64,000 nucleotides of DNA from Antedon mediterranea (lineage: Eukaryota > Echinodermata > Crinoidea > Comatulida > Antedonidae), in the NCBI RefSeq assembly GCF_964355755.1, contig NC_092674.1, positions 10,423,001-10,487,000 on the forward strand. The letters are read 5' to 3'. This document shows, piece by piece, positions 39,035 to 54,000 of the stretch (the first letter of the stretch is position 1; each line of letters opens with the position of its first letter). The position numbers were made by a program, and so were the translations under genes. Below the pieces are notes generated by a model. The model did no database searches. It saw only the letters and a list, made by a program, of their open reading frames with translations, and was not told the DNA's origin.

Positions 39035-42000
39035 CTGCAAGGGAAAATAAACATGAACTGAATTAGTATAAAAGTTTATGTTTTTCTTTTGATTAACTAC
39101 TATAGTTGAATAACTGGGAGCTTTTGATTTCCGATGACTGACGACCAAACTAACTCATATAGTTCATTGTGCGCATGCGGAAATAATGGGATGTGTGTCC
39201 TGCCCCTCATCTTGATACAGGTTTGATGGTTTCTAGGTCCAGGCGGCAAAACATTGATTGACCTGACCTAGGTTGGTCATCAGTCATCGCAAATCAAAAA
39301 GCGGCTTTTATTTTATGTGTTATTAACCTTTTGCCGCATTGTTTGATTTTATTTGATGAATACACCAATACATCAATCTAACTATTCTGCCAATCATGAT
39401 ATGCATGGATGAACCTGTCACAAAAGGTCTACTTAACTTACAATATAACAATTGATAACTAATTGTGCAACAGCTTTTAACAAAGAACCATCACTTACAG
39501 CATCATATTTCTCTCATTCCCTATATAAGACCAAGACTATTTAAAAATAAAATAAACTAAAAGGACACGAAGATAAAAATTAATAGGTGTATAATCAGTC
39601 TTTGTAATTTCATAGGTTTGATTTTTTTTTAAGAAACCCATCACCAACTGCCTTTTGGAAAATTAAAATGCATAACAGGTTCTTAGGAGAAACTGATATG
39701 TTGCAATCTGTTTTATGTGGGCCTAATAACCTGGAAAAAGAAACTATTACAAAACAAGATAGAGATCTTAGGTTACACATGACAATTAGGAAGGAAAAAG
39801 GAACCAACCAAACTGTACATACCTTTGAATTTAAGCGATTTTGCTGATCACTTGGTCTAGCATCCAAGCATTTCTGGTACCTCAACTAAAAAAAAAAGAA
39901 TTAAATAACTTTTACATTTTTCAATTAAGAATTGTTAGACCCACAGCAGTGCAGCGCCTACCCAGAACAGCACATCAGAATATCACCTACTATTGAATAG
40001 TGTACTGTAGTTCTTTGACATGCATTGTATCTACAAGAGACCAATGAGTTTACTATAAGTCCCATCTGAAGAATGAGGCAATGACAGTAAAGCATCTTTC
40101 TTATAAAAGAACATACAATCAATATGACAGATATGATTACGATTCTTGGTTCTTGGTGTGATAATCCCTATTGCAGTCCCCATAGCTTCTGTAACATCAA
40201 AAGGGGCTGAATTTGAATCAGAATACCGGGGGAACTCCTTAAAAGAGAGTGCACACAAGCCATATGATTCAAACTACAAACCTTGCATGCTGCTTCAATA
40301 GCTTTAGCTAGGCCTCCAGACGAATGTTCACAACAGAGGACATGACATGTAAACTGATTCTTCCCCGAACACATGATGAAACCAAATTGGCGGATATTTT
40401 GTCCAATTCCGAGGAACGATAGAAAACGTATCCGACTTTCAGAGATGATTTCTTTGGTCTGCAAAATATATCAAATACATTTTATTTACTTGTTATTAAA
40501 GATGTATTGTCTCCCTGAAAAAATAATTCTTAAAAAAAATTTTTTTTGAACATTCCATTTTAATGCAACATAATAGTTATCCACTTTGACCAAAAATTGG
40601 ATCGAAAAAATATGTATTTACCTGAAAAAATTTAATTGAAGACAAAAAATGGTCAAATTGGCTGCCAGCCAATGCATTTTTGGTTGAATTTAACCATTTA
40701 TTTTGTCATTTTACTAGTGAAAACATAATTTTGTTTGTTTTTTATTCTATGGAACTTTATTAAAACTACAACATAACATATTCAAATTCTGATTTAATTA
40801 ATCTTCATTTTTCATATTTTTGGGGGACAATACATCTTTAATATATTTATTTATTTTATTTATTTTTTTTATTTTTTATTTAATCGGTATAAAAAGACTC
40901 AAAATACAACTCATAGTTGAAATGAAGAGCTTACATATGAAAATGATAATTCACATAGCCTAAACAAAGTTAAACGAAGAAAAAACACATTAAAGCCTAA
41001 GAAACAGTAATAATTACTGTATAATTCGTTAAACTTAAAATTACTATAAAAAATGCACAAATTCTTAAATATACAATTTTAAAAAATAGAGACTAATATT
41101 AATAATCACATTATTTTTAAACACCAATAAAATATATGTAAAATTCATTAAACTAATTAAAAGTACAATAAAAATTGCACAAAATTCAAATTCAAAGGAT
41201 GATATTAATAATTACAAATTCTTATATTATATTTACAAATTTAAAAAATTGAATCTTATAAATCACATTTTTATAGTCCCATAAGTAGTTACAAAAAAAA
41301 ATTTAAAGCATAAAACAACCACTTGACAAAGAGACAATAGAACATACTCTTCGAAATGTCTTTAAAGGTTAATTGTCCAAATCTATTCATTATTTAAGAG
41401 TCCAATAACAGTTGGAATTGTTGATGCAGCAAGTCTTTTAGTCCGACATCGTGGCACATCAAACTTATTAACTTTACGCAAACACCTTGTCGGCTTTTCT
41501 TTTTCAGGGATCCATTCCTTAAAGCGATCCGACTTTAGCAGCCCCTTTCCAAAGTTATAAAGAAGAACCTGACGTCTATGCTGCAATGTCTTTAACTTGA
41601 GGGTTTCAAGTGATTTTGCGTAACTAACATAGTTTTGATATCCAATAATAAGTTTTACAACACGCTTTTGGATGAATTCAAGTTGATCACTCTGTTTATT
41701 GGTGATCGAGCTATGCCAAAGAGGACTGGCATACTCAAGTAAAGGACGAATGTATGTTATAAAAGTGAAAACCAGATCATCCTTTGGGGCTCCAAAACGC
41801 TTCAGAATGTATAGCATATATAGACGACGTGATGCCCTGGAAACGACTTCTTTAATCTGCTTGTCCCACTTGAGGTCACTTTGCAGATGCACTCCAAGAA
41901 GTTTCACACTCTGGGATTCTTCGAGTATAACACCATCCATTTGTAACGGCTCAAATTGGGGAACATTACGCAAAAAATGAACACGCATCACTTGAAACTT

Positions 42001-45000
42001 TACAGGATTTGGTGTTGCATCATTCTCCACACACCAACTGGAAAGAGCATCAAGGTTGCTTTGAATCGAACTATCTTCAGGTCTCTGCACTGAAATCACC
42101 TCGCCAATCGTCAGGTCATCAACAAACTTCCATCTATCAGGTACATTGTTGAGCAAATCATTAACCATGATAGTAAATAGGATTGGGCCTAATTTAGTAC
42201 CCTGAGGCACTCCGCACGAAATTGGTTCTGGCGCTGAGACTGAGCCGCCCAACCGCACACACTGATTTCTTTGCGAGAGGAAGCTACACACCGTTGGAAT
42301 GATAGAGGGCATGATATTAAGACCAATTAATTTGTCAATCAGAATTGAATGGTTGACCCGGTCAAAGGCTTTACTAAAGTCTATGGCACAAGGTAAATTG
42401 CCAAGGATGGCAATACTGTTCACACAAGACAAACATATACACAAGATGCTCTACAAAAACAAAGTCTTATTACAAGTCTTTAAGCGTGGATCATTAGAAA
42501 AAATACTGACATACGACTCGAACCCTGGACAATTGGATTGGCAGTCGGGCATCATAACCACCAAGCCACAACTCCACTGTTCCCGAAGGATTCCACTCAA
42601 TAGGGGTTCTAGTGTACGGTATGCTAAATATCCTTTTGGTGTCCTCAATATTGAGTCAGAGTCTTGGAAGCCCCTGACTGCCAGAGTAATTAACTTATTC
42701 ATTTTGTGCCTCATTGTGACTCACTCACCTTTATATTAGTAATAGTAATTGTGGAGATAGCAACTTCTACCCTAACAGGTATCCAGTCTTCCTCTGGTAA
42801 ATGATATAGTTTGGTCATACCTTCGTTAATTGTATCAATACCTAAAAAACATAAGAGACATAAAATGTAATTTATTATTAAGGATTTTCTATAAAAGCTG
42901 AGATAATGTGATCTCTGTTGTACGCTCATATAAATAACTAAGTGCTGTTTCAACGAAGCAAGTTAAGAGTGAAAAGGGATGTTATTCAATCGGACTTGTA
43001 CCATGAAAGTCCCAATTGTCTAATCGTATATCAAGCAGAAGACAACGAATTTGAGTTAAAGTTGTGCAACTTTTTTTCATTCTACTGTACCAGATTTCCT
43101 CACTTCTACAAACATATAAATTTTTAATGCCAAATATAAATATATCAGACACAAATAATGACCACAAAGAAAATTGTTGGCACAGACAAAGACCGAATCT
43201 TTAACAACTAGAATTTTCTTTTTACACATTATTTAGGTCTACACATAACTACAATATGGTTTTGAAAATAAGTAGGACAGGGGTGAAGTAAAACCATTTA
43301 GTGTTTGATTGATTTTGAGTAAAACAGAGTTTTGTGTGCCAAAAAATATAATTACATTTGCAAATTCTGTTACGTATACTAAAAATTTGAATTTCAAATG
43401 GTCAATTAACAGATAGAACAGTACATATACTGTCATTGTGAAACGTATGGCGATTGTCGTTTCATGTGTAGTCCAAAACTAATTAATAAATTACATTGTC
43501 TTTTGTTGATTAACAGACATCGTTTAACTCATTTAATGGATGCCATCAATCTTACCGATTCTGAATACGTGAATTTGATGTTTTGCCATTCAAGGGTTGA
43601 AAAGTTAAAAATAGTAGTTAGTATCGCCATGGAAATGTGTGTAATGAGTGATGTGAATTCAGAATGATGGCCACTGAAAAATTTAATTGAGGCAAAACTT
43701 TGAAAAGCAAGACTGAAAGTAGGCCTCCGAAATAGTAATAAACACGGAGAAAGAGATACTTGAAACCAATCAGATTTAATACAGTAATAAATAATAAAGT
43801 GTGTATGCAAACAAGGAAAACTCCGCAGTTTTTCTTGTAAAAGCTTTATAAGGAGTAGGGCACAAGATGTATAAAACTATTTTCGGCAGACGGACACACC
43901 CATAAAGCTCAGTTCCCACTTAAATGTAATACAATGCAGTAGGCACATGCAAGTGAGTTTTGACAATCATGAGCAACAGATAGGATGATCAAATGGCATA
44001 CATACCTCTAGCATTGGCAACTGGTGTACAACCAAGGTAATGAGCTCTGAAGACTGTTGTCGGCTCAGCTTTTGGTGTTGGAAAATCAACTGTTAAGCAA
44101 GAATAAATTGATTATTATAATAGTGAGACAGAGAACATGTGTGTAATAAACTGAATAGCAAAGAATAATAGTCTTAAGATCTGTCTAAACTATCAAACTA
44201 GTTTGACAAAAAGTGTGATGTGCACAAATATGGTATTGATATGATATCATCATGTCCATATATAGGCAAATTTTTGTCACAAGTTTGATAGTGTAGATAG
44301 CACTTTAACCTCAAGCGAGATACATATAAAGAGTCCTTTCAACCCTAAATGGTTTCAGAGCCTCTTACACACACTGGCCTCATCATACCCAAAAGATCGT
44401 CATATCCCCAGCCAATATCATCACATTCTAATCAAATTGAATTCAAGTCGCTGAATGTATATATTGATTTTTAGTTTGCCCAAGAGAAAAGTGAGGTACA
44501 TAGTTCACTAAGGGATTTTCATGCATTTTACTTATTTCTTGAGGTGAAGAAGAATATTTTTTTTTCTACAAGTGTACCTTAATGACCAAAGTAAATTTCA
44601 CTCAAAGAGTAAGAATAATTCATTTAGTGTTACCGAACCTAACTATTTTTTAAAAATAATTTTTCTATTATTAGTATACATTCTTCCCCGGCCAATAGAG
44701 AAGATTATTTAAAACTTAGAACATCTACAGTTCCTGAATATTGTTTTTAACTTTTTGTTTTAATTTACTTCATCAAAATGTTTTTTAGTACATGCCTGGA
44801 AATGACATTCTTTCCCTGAAGCTGAAACTTAGAAAAACCGCAAATTCATTATAAACCACTGACTTCATTAAGGAGCCAATGCATACATGCATTCTGGGAA
44901 ATTGACTTTTTGAGCTAGGTCAAAGGTGACGAAATATTGAGTTGAAATGGTTTAATCCAATCAGTTTTAGTCAGGGAGACACCTCTACTATTAAGGGGAC

Positions 45001-48000
45001 ATACTTTGTCATAAAACGGAAAGGAAATATAGGCATAATGTACAGTTCTCAAAAGGGGAACATGGTTTTCTATTCTGTTTTGATATGTGTTTGTGGCTAA
45101 CAAAAGTACAGTAGTTTACCACATAAAATTGAAAGTAATTTATAACAGAAAACATAATCAAGGAGTCCATGATGATAAACAAGAATTCTCATTAAAGATT
45201 TACTAATTAGTTTGATGTACTCATTCTCATCCATCCAAAACTAATTAACTACATTCAATGCAATAAATTATAACAACAGTTGTAGTCAAAAGTCATAGTG
45301 TGAGAAGTATTTAGAAAACAAAAAAGCCAAACTTGCTTTGAAATTACAGTATAACCTCTCATTTGGTTTATCTCTATTCGGGGGACATTCTTATTAAGGA
45401 GACATTTCAATACAGGGGATATTCCTAATCAGCAAGGGAAATTTTTATTCAGGGACACTCCTATTAAAGCCCCATTCCCTATGTTTTTTAGATCTAATTT
45501 AAGATCACAAACTATATTTAATGTAAAAATAATACTATATGGTCCTATTGCAATAACTTTTTTCGTCTTTAAACGGTTAAAAATGTGAAAAATAAATCGA
45601 TTCTAATAATTATAGCGGCCCGCTATAAATCCCAAAATGCATTGCGCGCGGATTGATATTTTTGTTTTTCACCTGTAATTCGCCCACTTTTCGATCGATC
45701 GTGAAGCCAAAACAAATGGAAGACTCCTAACTTTTCAGCGAAAATACCGGGTTTTCCCCAATTTGTATCAACAGAGTCTGGCAAAAATAGAAAGACAATT
45801 AATGCAGCAACTATACAACGTCAGGCTAGGTATATAGCTAGCGTACGATGTTCGTACGTTATCGATGTTTACCAGCTAGGCCTACAAAACTAAGCCTAGC
45901 TAGGCCTAAGACCGTCCACGAGAGGTCGATCGCCGCGAGCTACTTAGGTAGTGCATTGTTTCTCACTTTTTATCATAATTTACCATAAAACGTACATTTA
46001 AGACAAGGAATGACATGGTTTAATGTTTTTAAAGTGATATACTGTATATGTATTATTTTCCAAAAAACGTCCAAAATTGCAGGGAAGGGGTCTTTAAGGA
46101 GACATTACTATTAAGGGACTTTCTATTCAGGGGACAATCATATTAAGCGGGGGAGATTCCTATTAAAGAGAAATTCCTATTAAGGGGACATTTCTATTCA
46201 GGGGACACTCTTATTAAGGGGAATTTTCTATTCAGGGGACACTCCTATTAAGGAGAATTTTCTATTTAGGGACACTCCTATTAATTGGACATTCCTATTC
46301 AAGGGACACTCCTATTAAGACGACATTCCTATTAAGGGGACAATCATATTAAGAGGAAATCATATTCAGGGACAATCATATTAAGGAATAATCATATTCA
46401 GGGGACATTCCTATTAAGGGACATTCTTATAAAGATGACATTCCTATTAAGGGAAAAATTCATATTAAGGGGAAATTACAAGAACATTTCTGTTACGAGA
46501 ACATTCCTATTATTGGGCTTCTTATTAAGGGGACATTCCTATTACAAGAACATTCCTATATTAGGGACACTTTTCCAAGAAACAAAGAGGGATAAAATGT
46601 TATGATGGTGAGCGATGATAGAGAAGTAACTACATATTTCCTGACCTTTTGTTGGGGTGGTGTCCGGGCTCACTGCAGACAAGCGTTGCAGTGGGATCAT
46701 ATGACCCGGAGTCACCATTGAAATTGTGTTGCCCTTTTGTCTGTCCTTCATCACTCGTGAGCAGATCTCATGGAGGGCGCTAGCTATGGCCTTGGCTGGT
46801 GTGTCACAACGGAAAACATGGCATTTGTACTTCTTTGTTTGTTTGTCTCTAGCCACATAAGCAAAGTCCCTGAAATAATAAAAAACATTTTACTAATTTA
46901 AATTCAGTTTAAATAGAATTCCAAAACTATGTTTTGCTTTATTTTGCATTTCTGAAATCAATTCTTTTACAAGCAATAGTAAGTTCTTAAATGTTAGTCA
47001 AATTTAATGTCACATTAAATAATAAAGTAGGAGGCTTGCTGTAAAGATGTAAAAATATAACAGAGAAAAAAAGGTTTTAAAATGTCTTTTGTCTAAGAAA
47101 ATATTTCAAGACAAAGTCATTTTGAGAATGCAGTAGAACCTTTCCTTTGGATACCCTTACTGACTCAGGGGACACACTTATTTAGTCGACACTTTTCAAT
47201 GAACAAACTAGGGGAAATATATGTTTTAACCAACTCCTATTAAGGGAATACTTTCCTGTGAAAGGTATAGGTGTATAGGATACTCCAACAGTATGGGTCA
47301 CCCCATTTAATAGAACACTTTTTTTGGGCCCTGAAGGTGTACCCCTAAATAGTGTTCTACTGTATAAATAGATAATATACCATATACACATTAAACATAA
47401 ACAAGACATAAACATTGTTGACAATATAAGAGATAAACAAATAATAGGTGCTTTTGTGAAAGTTGAGTGCAGATACATTTCCAACATTTAAAAAAAGAAA
47501 CTCATAGTGCAGAACGTATGTACAGTATTACAATTGATATTGTTTTCAGTTTAATATCATCCCATTTCTTAAACAAAACTCATTTAATAAAAAAAACAAA
47601 TCAGTCTATATAAATAAGGATGTTGTTGAAACCCCCAACCCTGTGCCTCAAATGTTAAGAACTAATTTTTGATAGGTCATACAGTAGTGTTCCATCACAA
47701 ACAGTAAATGTGAATTAACAAGGGATATAATTAACTACCTAAAGCTATATGTAGTCATTTTCAATTCCAGGTCGTTTTCTAAATAACGCTATCAAATCTG
47801 AATTATCAAATATCATCTTTAGGTATAGTGCATCTGAAATGGATTATGGTTGACGTCCCCGGAGATGTAAAATATCAAGATAACAGATTACATGTACTTT
47901 AATACGCAAGCATAATTATCTTGGACGGCAACTATTACCAACAGGTTCAATATTTTGTAACAATTATTTATTTAGAAACATTGTTCATTTTGATAAACAA

Positions 48001-51000
48001 TTTGTATTTAGTAAATGTCCTCACAATTTTTTACGTCTCTCTAAGAACACATCACATAGATGTGAACACAAAAACAAGGTAGAAATAACTATGCTTGGTT
48101 TACCATTACAATCACATTAAGTTGAAAACTAGCCAACATGTCCAACTAAACGCCACATGTCACACAAGTGCTTACCTTAGACACTAAGGGCCTGTTTCTA
48201 TAGAGCATAGAATACGGTTTTGAATACCGTTCTTTTCAAGAACCGTTTTTTCTTGCCAGCAGAAATGGGTCCCCACAAAAAACCACAAAAAAGAACCGAT
48301 CTTAAAAACGGTTTCAAAAACCCCAATTGATTGCGGTCTCGATCGCAAAGAACCGTTCTGAAACCGGTTTCCGCGGAGCAATTTTTAGCTGCAACACAAT
48401 CGCGGTCTCAATTTGACCCCAAAAACTGAACTCTGCAGTCTGCTACACTGGGACGATTGCGGTCAACTCGCAGTCAAACCTGCGCGATAGGACCTAGGCC
48501 TAGGCCTAAGTCATTTTTATTTCTATAGATAGTGAGTATTTTATTTAACTAAAAAATGTTGACCGATGCTATTACGAGGTTCGTAAAAAAATATGTGAAG
48601 GAAAGAAGATGAGGGGACTTGTCGGGAGTCGGAAGAAAGACTCGCGTATAAACTATACTATAGGCATAGGCCTAGGCCTACATGTTTTTAAGAATATTGT
48701 AAAGCGTGTGAAAAATAGACGAGTTCAACTTGACCATATTAGAGGGTGCGATGTACCTATACCAAGGACCACAATAACGTTTCAGGTAATAATTCCCCCT
48801 TCTATGATGAAATGGATGCTATTTCTTGGGGATCGCGCTATGCGAAAAAAAGTAAACATGACCTCGATCCAATCACTCTTCCTCCTAACGAACTGCATTG
48901 TGGTGTATATAATGACGTCATTCATAACGAACGCACATGGACGGAACCGGTTTTATTGGAGTAAAAATTGAGCTGCAACGCGATCTTTATTTATAAACAA
49001 CAGCCGAAACCGGTTTCCAAAAAACCGTTCTTTTTTTATTTTTCAATAGAAACAGGCCCTATAATGCATGATAGTTCTCCTATCAACATAACTCATATAA
49101 TCAATTTAACTCCTCAATATAAAAAACATGTATATACTCCTTTCATATCAACAGTCAAAACCAGCGTTTTGAATGTGTAAACTTTTGCTAGGTGATGTGT
49201 AAAAAGGTATAATACTGTACACTTTTCTAGAATGAAAGACAAGGGAATTTATGTCTTAACGGATTATACGCATGTGTGTTATGAATGTATAGAATTGTGT
49301 GGCGCGTGTGGTGTTTAGTAATACCCCCAGCTAAGTTAGGCTGGCATAGCTTGACCAGGGAGGTATTTTATACCTCCCTGGCTTGACAACCCAGTATACT
49401 ATTTAAAGCCAGAAACAATTCAGCAGCAACCTTTATATATAAAAATATTCAACTAAAAAAAAACTGGTTATTTAGAAATTATTAGAAGAGAAACACACCC
49501 TAAACAAGCCAATAGCCTTTTATATACTTTCATTTTATAAAAGTGACACACAGCGTTCTTCCTAATGGACTTTTAAAGAAAAGCACATAAAATATGACAT
49601 TGATTAGCAATTTAAATGCAAAGATATGCTGTCAAAATACTTGTATACTTGTGAACAATTTAGCACAATAGCTATCTCAAATCAAACATTATATACATTA
49701 TTTTCAAATCTTAATAACGACATTTTGTACAACTATTAGAGACGTTATTCGTCTATGAATATTTGAGCCAAGGGACATACGACATAATTTTGAATTTCTA
49801 CATCAATGACAAAAATACATATTGAATACAAAATCTGTTGACATGTCACATTTGATAATACCTGAAATATAAAGAACATTAAGTAAAATCTAACAGTAGA
49901 TTATGTATAGCCATTTAATTACATCAAAATGTGATTACACCAATTATTAAAAATATTAATCACAGAAGCAGTCTAATTGCTGTTTGTTACGCACCTTCTA
50001 TGACTATGATGTATTCACTGACGATCCACGCTCTACCCGAGTGTCTTACTGTTTATCATATTGATTCTCTAAAAGGCTATACGAGAAAATATGCGCATAC
50101 GAAAGCCTATTAGAAATCATCTAATTATAGCAGCTACATACATCTTACAGTGAATCGCTTTAAAGGAAATCACTCAAGCGTATAATATGACACCCATGTA
50201 TTTTCATTATCATTTTTTTCTTTGTATTACTATTAGTCAAACTACAAAATTTAAAGTGTCTTTTAAATATATTTTATATACTATGTTCTTAAATTATTCT
50301 TTAAAATTCATTTTCATAGGAAATTATGCTGTGTTATATTAATTTTTTGTCTAAATATTGAAGATGTCCCCGAAAAATATTATGAGCAATCACACTTTGA
50401 ATAGAATATTGTAGTTATTTGTTTAAAAAAAGGAATTTAGTTTAATTTTTCATTTTGAAAGTTAACTTAATCTTCTTTTGAAATCAAATTTGTTAGTAAA
50501 TGACACTTTAATATTTGTACCAAATACTGTGATGATGATTTTCCAAATGTGAAATAAGTTTCTACTTATTTTCAAATTAACTTTAGTATGTTTTTTTGAA
50601 ATAAATGTTTAAATATAATTGCCACAGTATTTATATAAATGCAATACCATAGATAATTCTATGGTATTGTCTTACATTACATTATTTTAAACATGTTACA
50701 AGTTATATAACAAATTTAGTTAGTAGACCATTCTAATATTTCTCCAATTATATTTATGTTACTGCAGTATATTACGTTTCAGCATGCTTAATATTGTTTA
50801 AAATAAGTTTTAATAATACAATATCAAATTATGTATTTTTAGATTGTTTAAGGAATATAAAAAAAATAAATCTCTTGGTCTTAATTTGTGTATTTATTAT
50901 TATTTTTTTATGCATTTAAAATTGGTGTTTTACCAGTCGATGAATTCATTAAATACACTACGGAAACACAATTTCAAAATGTTCATATCTATGGTAAGTA

Positions 51001-54000
51001 AAATACTATATTACATTTTGTTACTTATATATAATATTATATATATATATTACTTATTATTTTTTCAGAATTTTGAAATCAATATAAACAAATCATAATC
51101 TATTTTAAATTAAATTGTGTAATTATATATTTAAAAATATTGCTTTTTGATCCATTTAAAATGGGTTTTAAAATACTAGTGGATGAATTCATTATTCACA
51201 CTAGAGTGAAAAACTTCATTAAAAAACTTCTCATATCTATGGTAAGTGAAATACTTATATATTTATTGACTTAAGTGAAGTATTTAAGGGAGTATCTTTC
51301 TTTGGTAAATATGTTCTCAGAACACGTAGTAGTTTCTTCCTAACAATAATTTGAAAAAATATTATTCATATACCCCAGGGTGGGCTTATACAAGAAAATA
51401 CTAAGAACAGTTACTACATTATTATTTATTATTATTCATATTAATATAATATCCACCATGAATATGTAAATACACATTAATTCCTTTCAAAATAAAATGT
51501 TGGATATTTGTTCACCAAAATACAAACAAATTTACACTGAATACTACGGTAATATAAATATATTTCCAGTTGAGATAAGAAATCAGTAAACAAACAAACC
51601 AAATCAAGTGAAGACAAATCAATTTAGATACCAATGGCGTTGCGAGAAATATAAACAGTCAAACAAAATCCACACTCGTTGTACAGATCAATGACGTTAT
51701 TAAATTAAACACCGAGTCACGCACAGCAAAACTGACTCATCTCACTATATATTTTCAAAACTTGTTTTCCTCTTTGGTCCAATTTCCAAAATGTTTCGCG
51801 CATTTTAATTGGCTGAAATTTACCAACAGCAAAGTAAGAATCGTTTTAATTGGTGGAGGAGACTTACAGACATGGAGGAGCCAATTTACAATTGTTATTA
51901 TCACATGAAACAAGTAACCATGGCGATTTAATTTAGCATTGAACTAGATAATTGTTGAGTTTAATATCTATTACTCTATCATTTTACACATCTATTCCAT
52001 GCCACTTTAATGTTTCATTGTAGAAATAAAATAATGAAACTTTAATTCAGCTAAAATTTATAATGTTTTAAATGTATATAATATATTATAGGTTATTAAA
52101 TAATATATCTTAAATATTAAATGGGATGGTATCTGGGGTTGGGTGTGGGAGGCTTGATGAGCGGTGAGTGACAGGGGCGGATTCAGGTTTTTTTAAACAG
52201 GGGATCGCACTAACATAATATTAATATAGTCTGTCTGTCAAAAATAGATATCCAGAATGTTATTATTGGATGTCAAAGGAAAATCGCACGACCAACTATC
52301 CCCCTGGATTTTCCCGAGTGATGAGTTAGAGGATCAGAAATAACAAATTACACAAGGAAAGTTGTAAATAAATTTATAAAAATAGTTGTACGCTAACCAT
52401 ATTTATCTGGATCATAAAGGCTATAGGGTAATAAATTATAAATTCTGCAAAACTAACTGAAACCTAGAAATCTAGTATTGCTATAATGGTTCAAAATATA
52501 ACTTACTAATAATTATTTGAATTTTTTCATATTCAATTTTAAAATGGGTAAAAACTCCTATTTACAATATGTTCAATGTAATTTACTCTTAAATACTAAA
52601 ATATCTATCCCTTTACATATCTCATTAGTATGGTAAACCTATCTTCAAAATCCTGAATAAAAATGAGCTAGTATTAGCAGTTTAAAAGGTTAGAAAAACA
52701 AAATATGATGTTGATTAATGCAATATAGCAACAAATAGGAAATGGTTGTTTGACAGTTCTATCAAGGACATTTGAATTCATCTTATTAGAATAATACATT
52801 TATACGACACTCAAAATGACTCACAAAAAAGTGTATTAACATTTTAAATAGATAAAAGGATGAGGTAATATAATTTGCTGTCAAAAAATGAAATATTCAC
52901 ATTTTCAATATCCTCAAAATATTCATATGTACAGTTGAACTCCTATTAAAGGGACATACTCAGGACCCAACAAACTGTCCCCTTAATGGGGGTCCCTTGA
53001 ATAGGGGTTAGCCAAAAATGTTTAAACATTTATTTCTCCCTTGTACGTTTAATAGGAAAGTGTCCCTTTTACTGTAAGGTCCACATAGTGGTGTCCCAAA
53101 GGCGGGGTTTTAAAGTAAATATTTTTGTTTGGGTATGACAAAAAATAAAATAATGTTGTTTTAAAATTCTTAGTTTAAGAACAGCTACAATAAACATATA
53201 AATTAGAAATAAATTAGCATTTTCTGATAACTCTTAACTATCTAATGGCAATTCATGGAGATCCAATCCTATCCCTGCCTAATCTTTGATCTTTGCTCCT
53301 GACAAAAATATTAAAATAATTAGTTACCACTTAATACATTATATTTTCTATATATTTCTCACCAAAATTTAGGTAATTAAATATTAACAAGAGTACGACA
53401 CAAGGCATCCTGGATAATTTATAAAACAGAAAGTTTTTGTCAGGACCAGAGATGAAACATTTCAGTCTTCAATTTTGATGAATTGCTCTCAAATAATTTA
53501 AGCAAAAAAAATTAAATGAAAAAAACACCACATAAAACGGAACCAACATGAAGTAACTATTTGTCAAATCAGCAAATAAAAATTGCTTTTTCATTTTATG
53601 GATAAATAGCTGCAAATGATAATTTCTGCAAAATAATTATCATGCGTAGAACATAGTATACTGATGATGGAATGATGAAGACAAACAAAAATAATGAAAA
53701 AGCCAAGATGATTTAAATAATAAAAATATTTAGGCTGACACCATTACCTGGGTAAAAACAGATAAAAAATAAATAAATAAAATATCGAAAAAAAAAGACA
53801 CATTACCTTTCTCTGATATTTTACGGAGTGCAAGAATGGCAAAATAAGGGAAAGATAGGGAGTCAATTTAACAAATCAAAGCATGAAAATGGCATTCAAA
53901 ACAGTTTGTAGCATTCTGATTGGACAAGTGCAGTCCATGCTTTGCATTCGTTTGTTCTAATATTATTAATATTCAAAAGTTAAATATGAATAATTCATTA

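Noticed and set aside
41699-41980. Plus-strand ORF over the LINE
   Set aside because: Antisense of the reverse transcriptase frame; same for 42299-42739, 60479-60700 and 60693-60896.
48609-48971. Plus-strand ORFs inside the 48187-49060 element as a transposase
   Set aside because: No DDE/DDD or DNA-binding motif visible; basic composition only.
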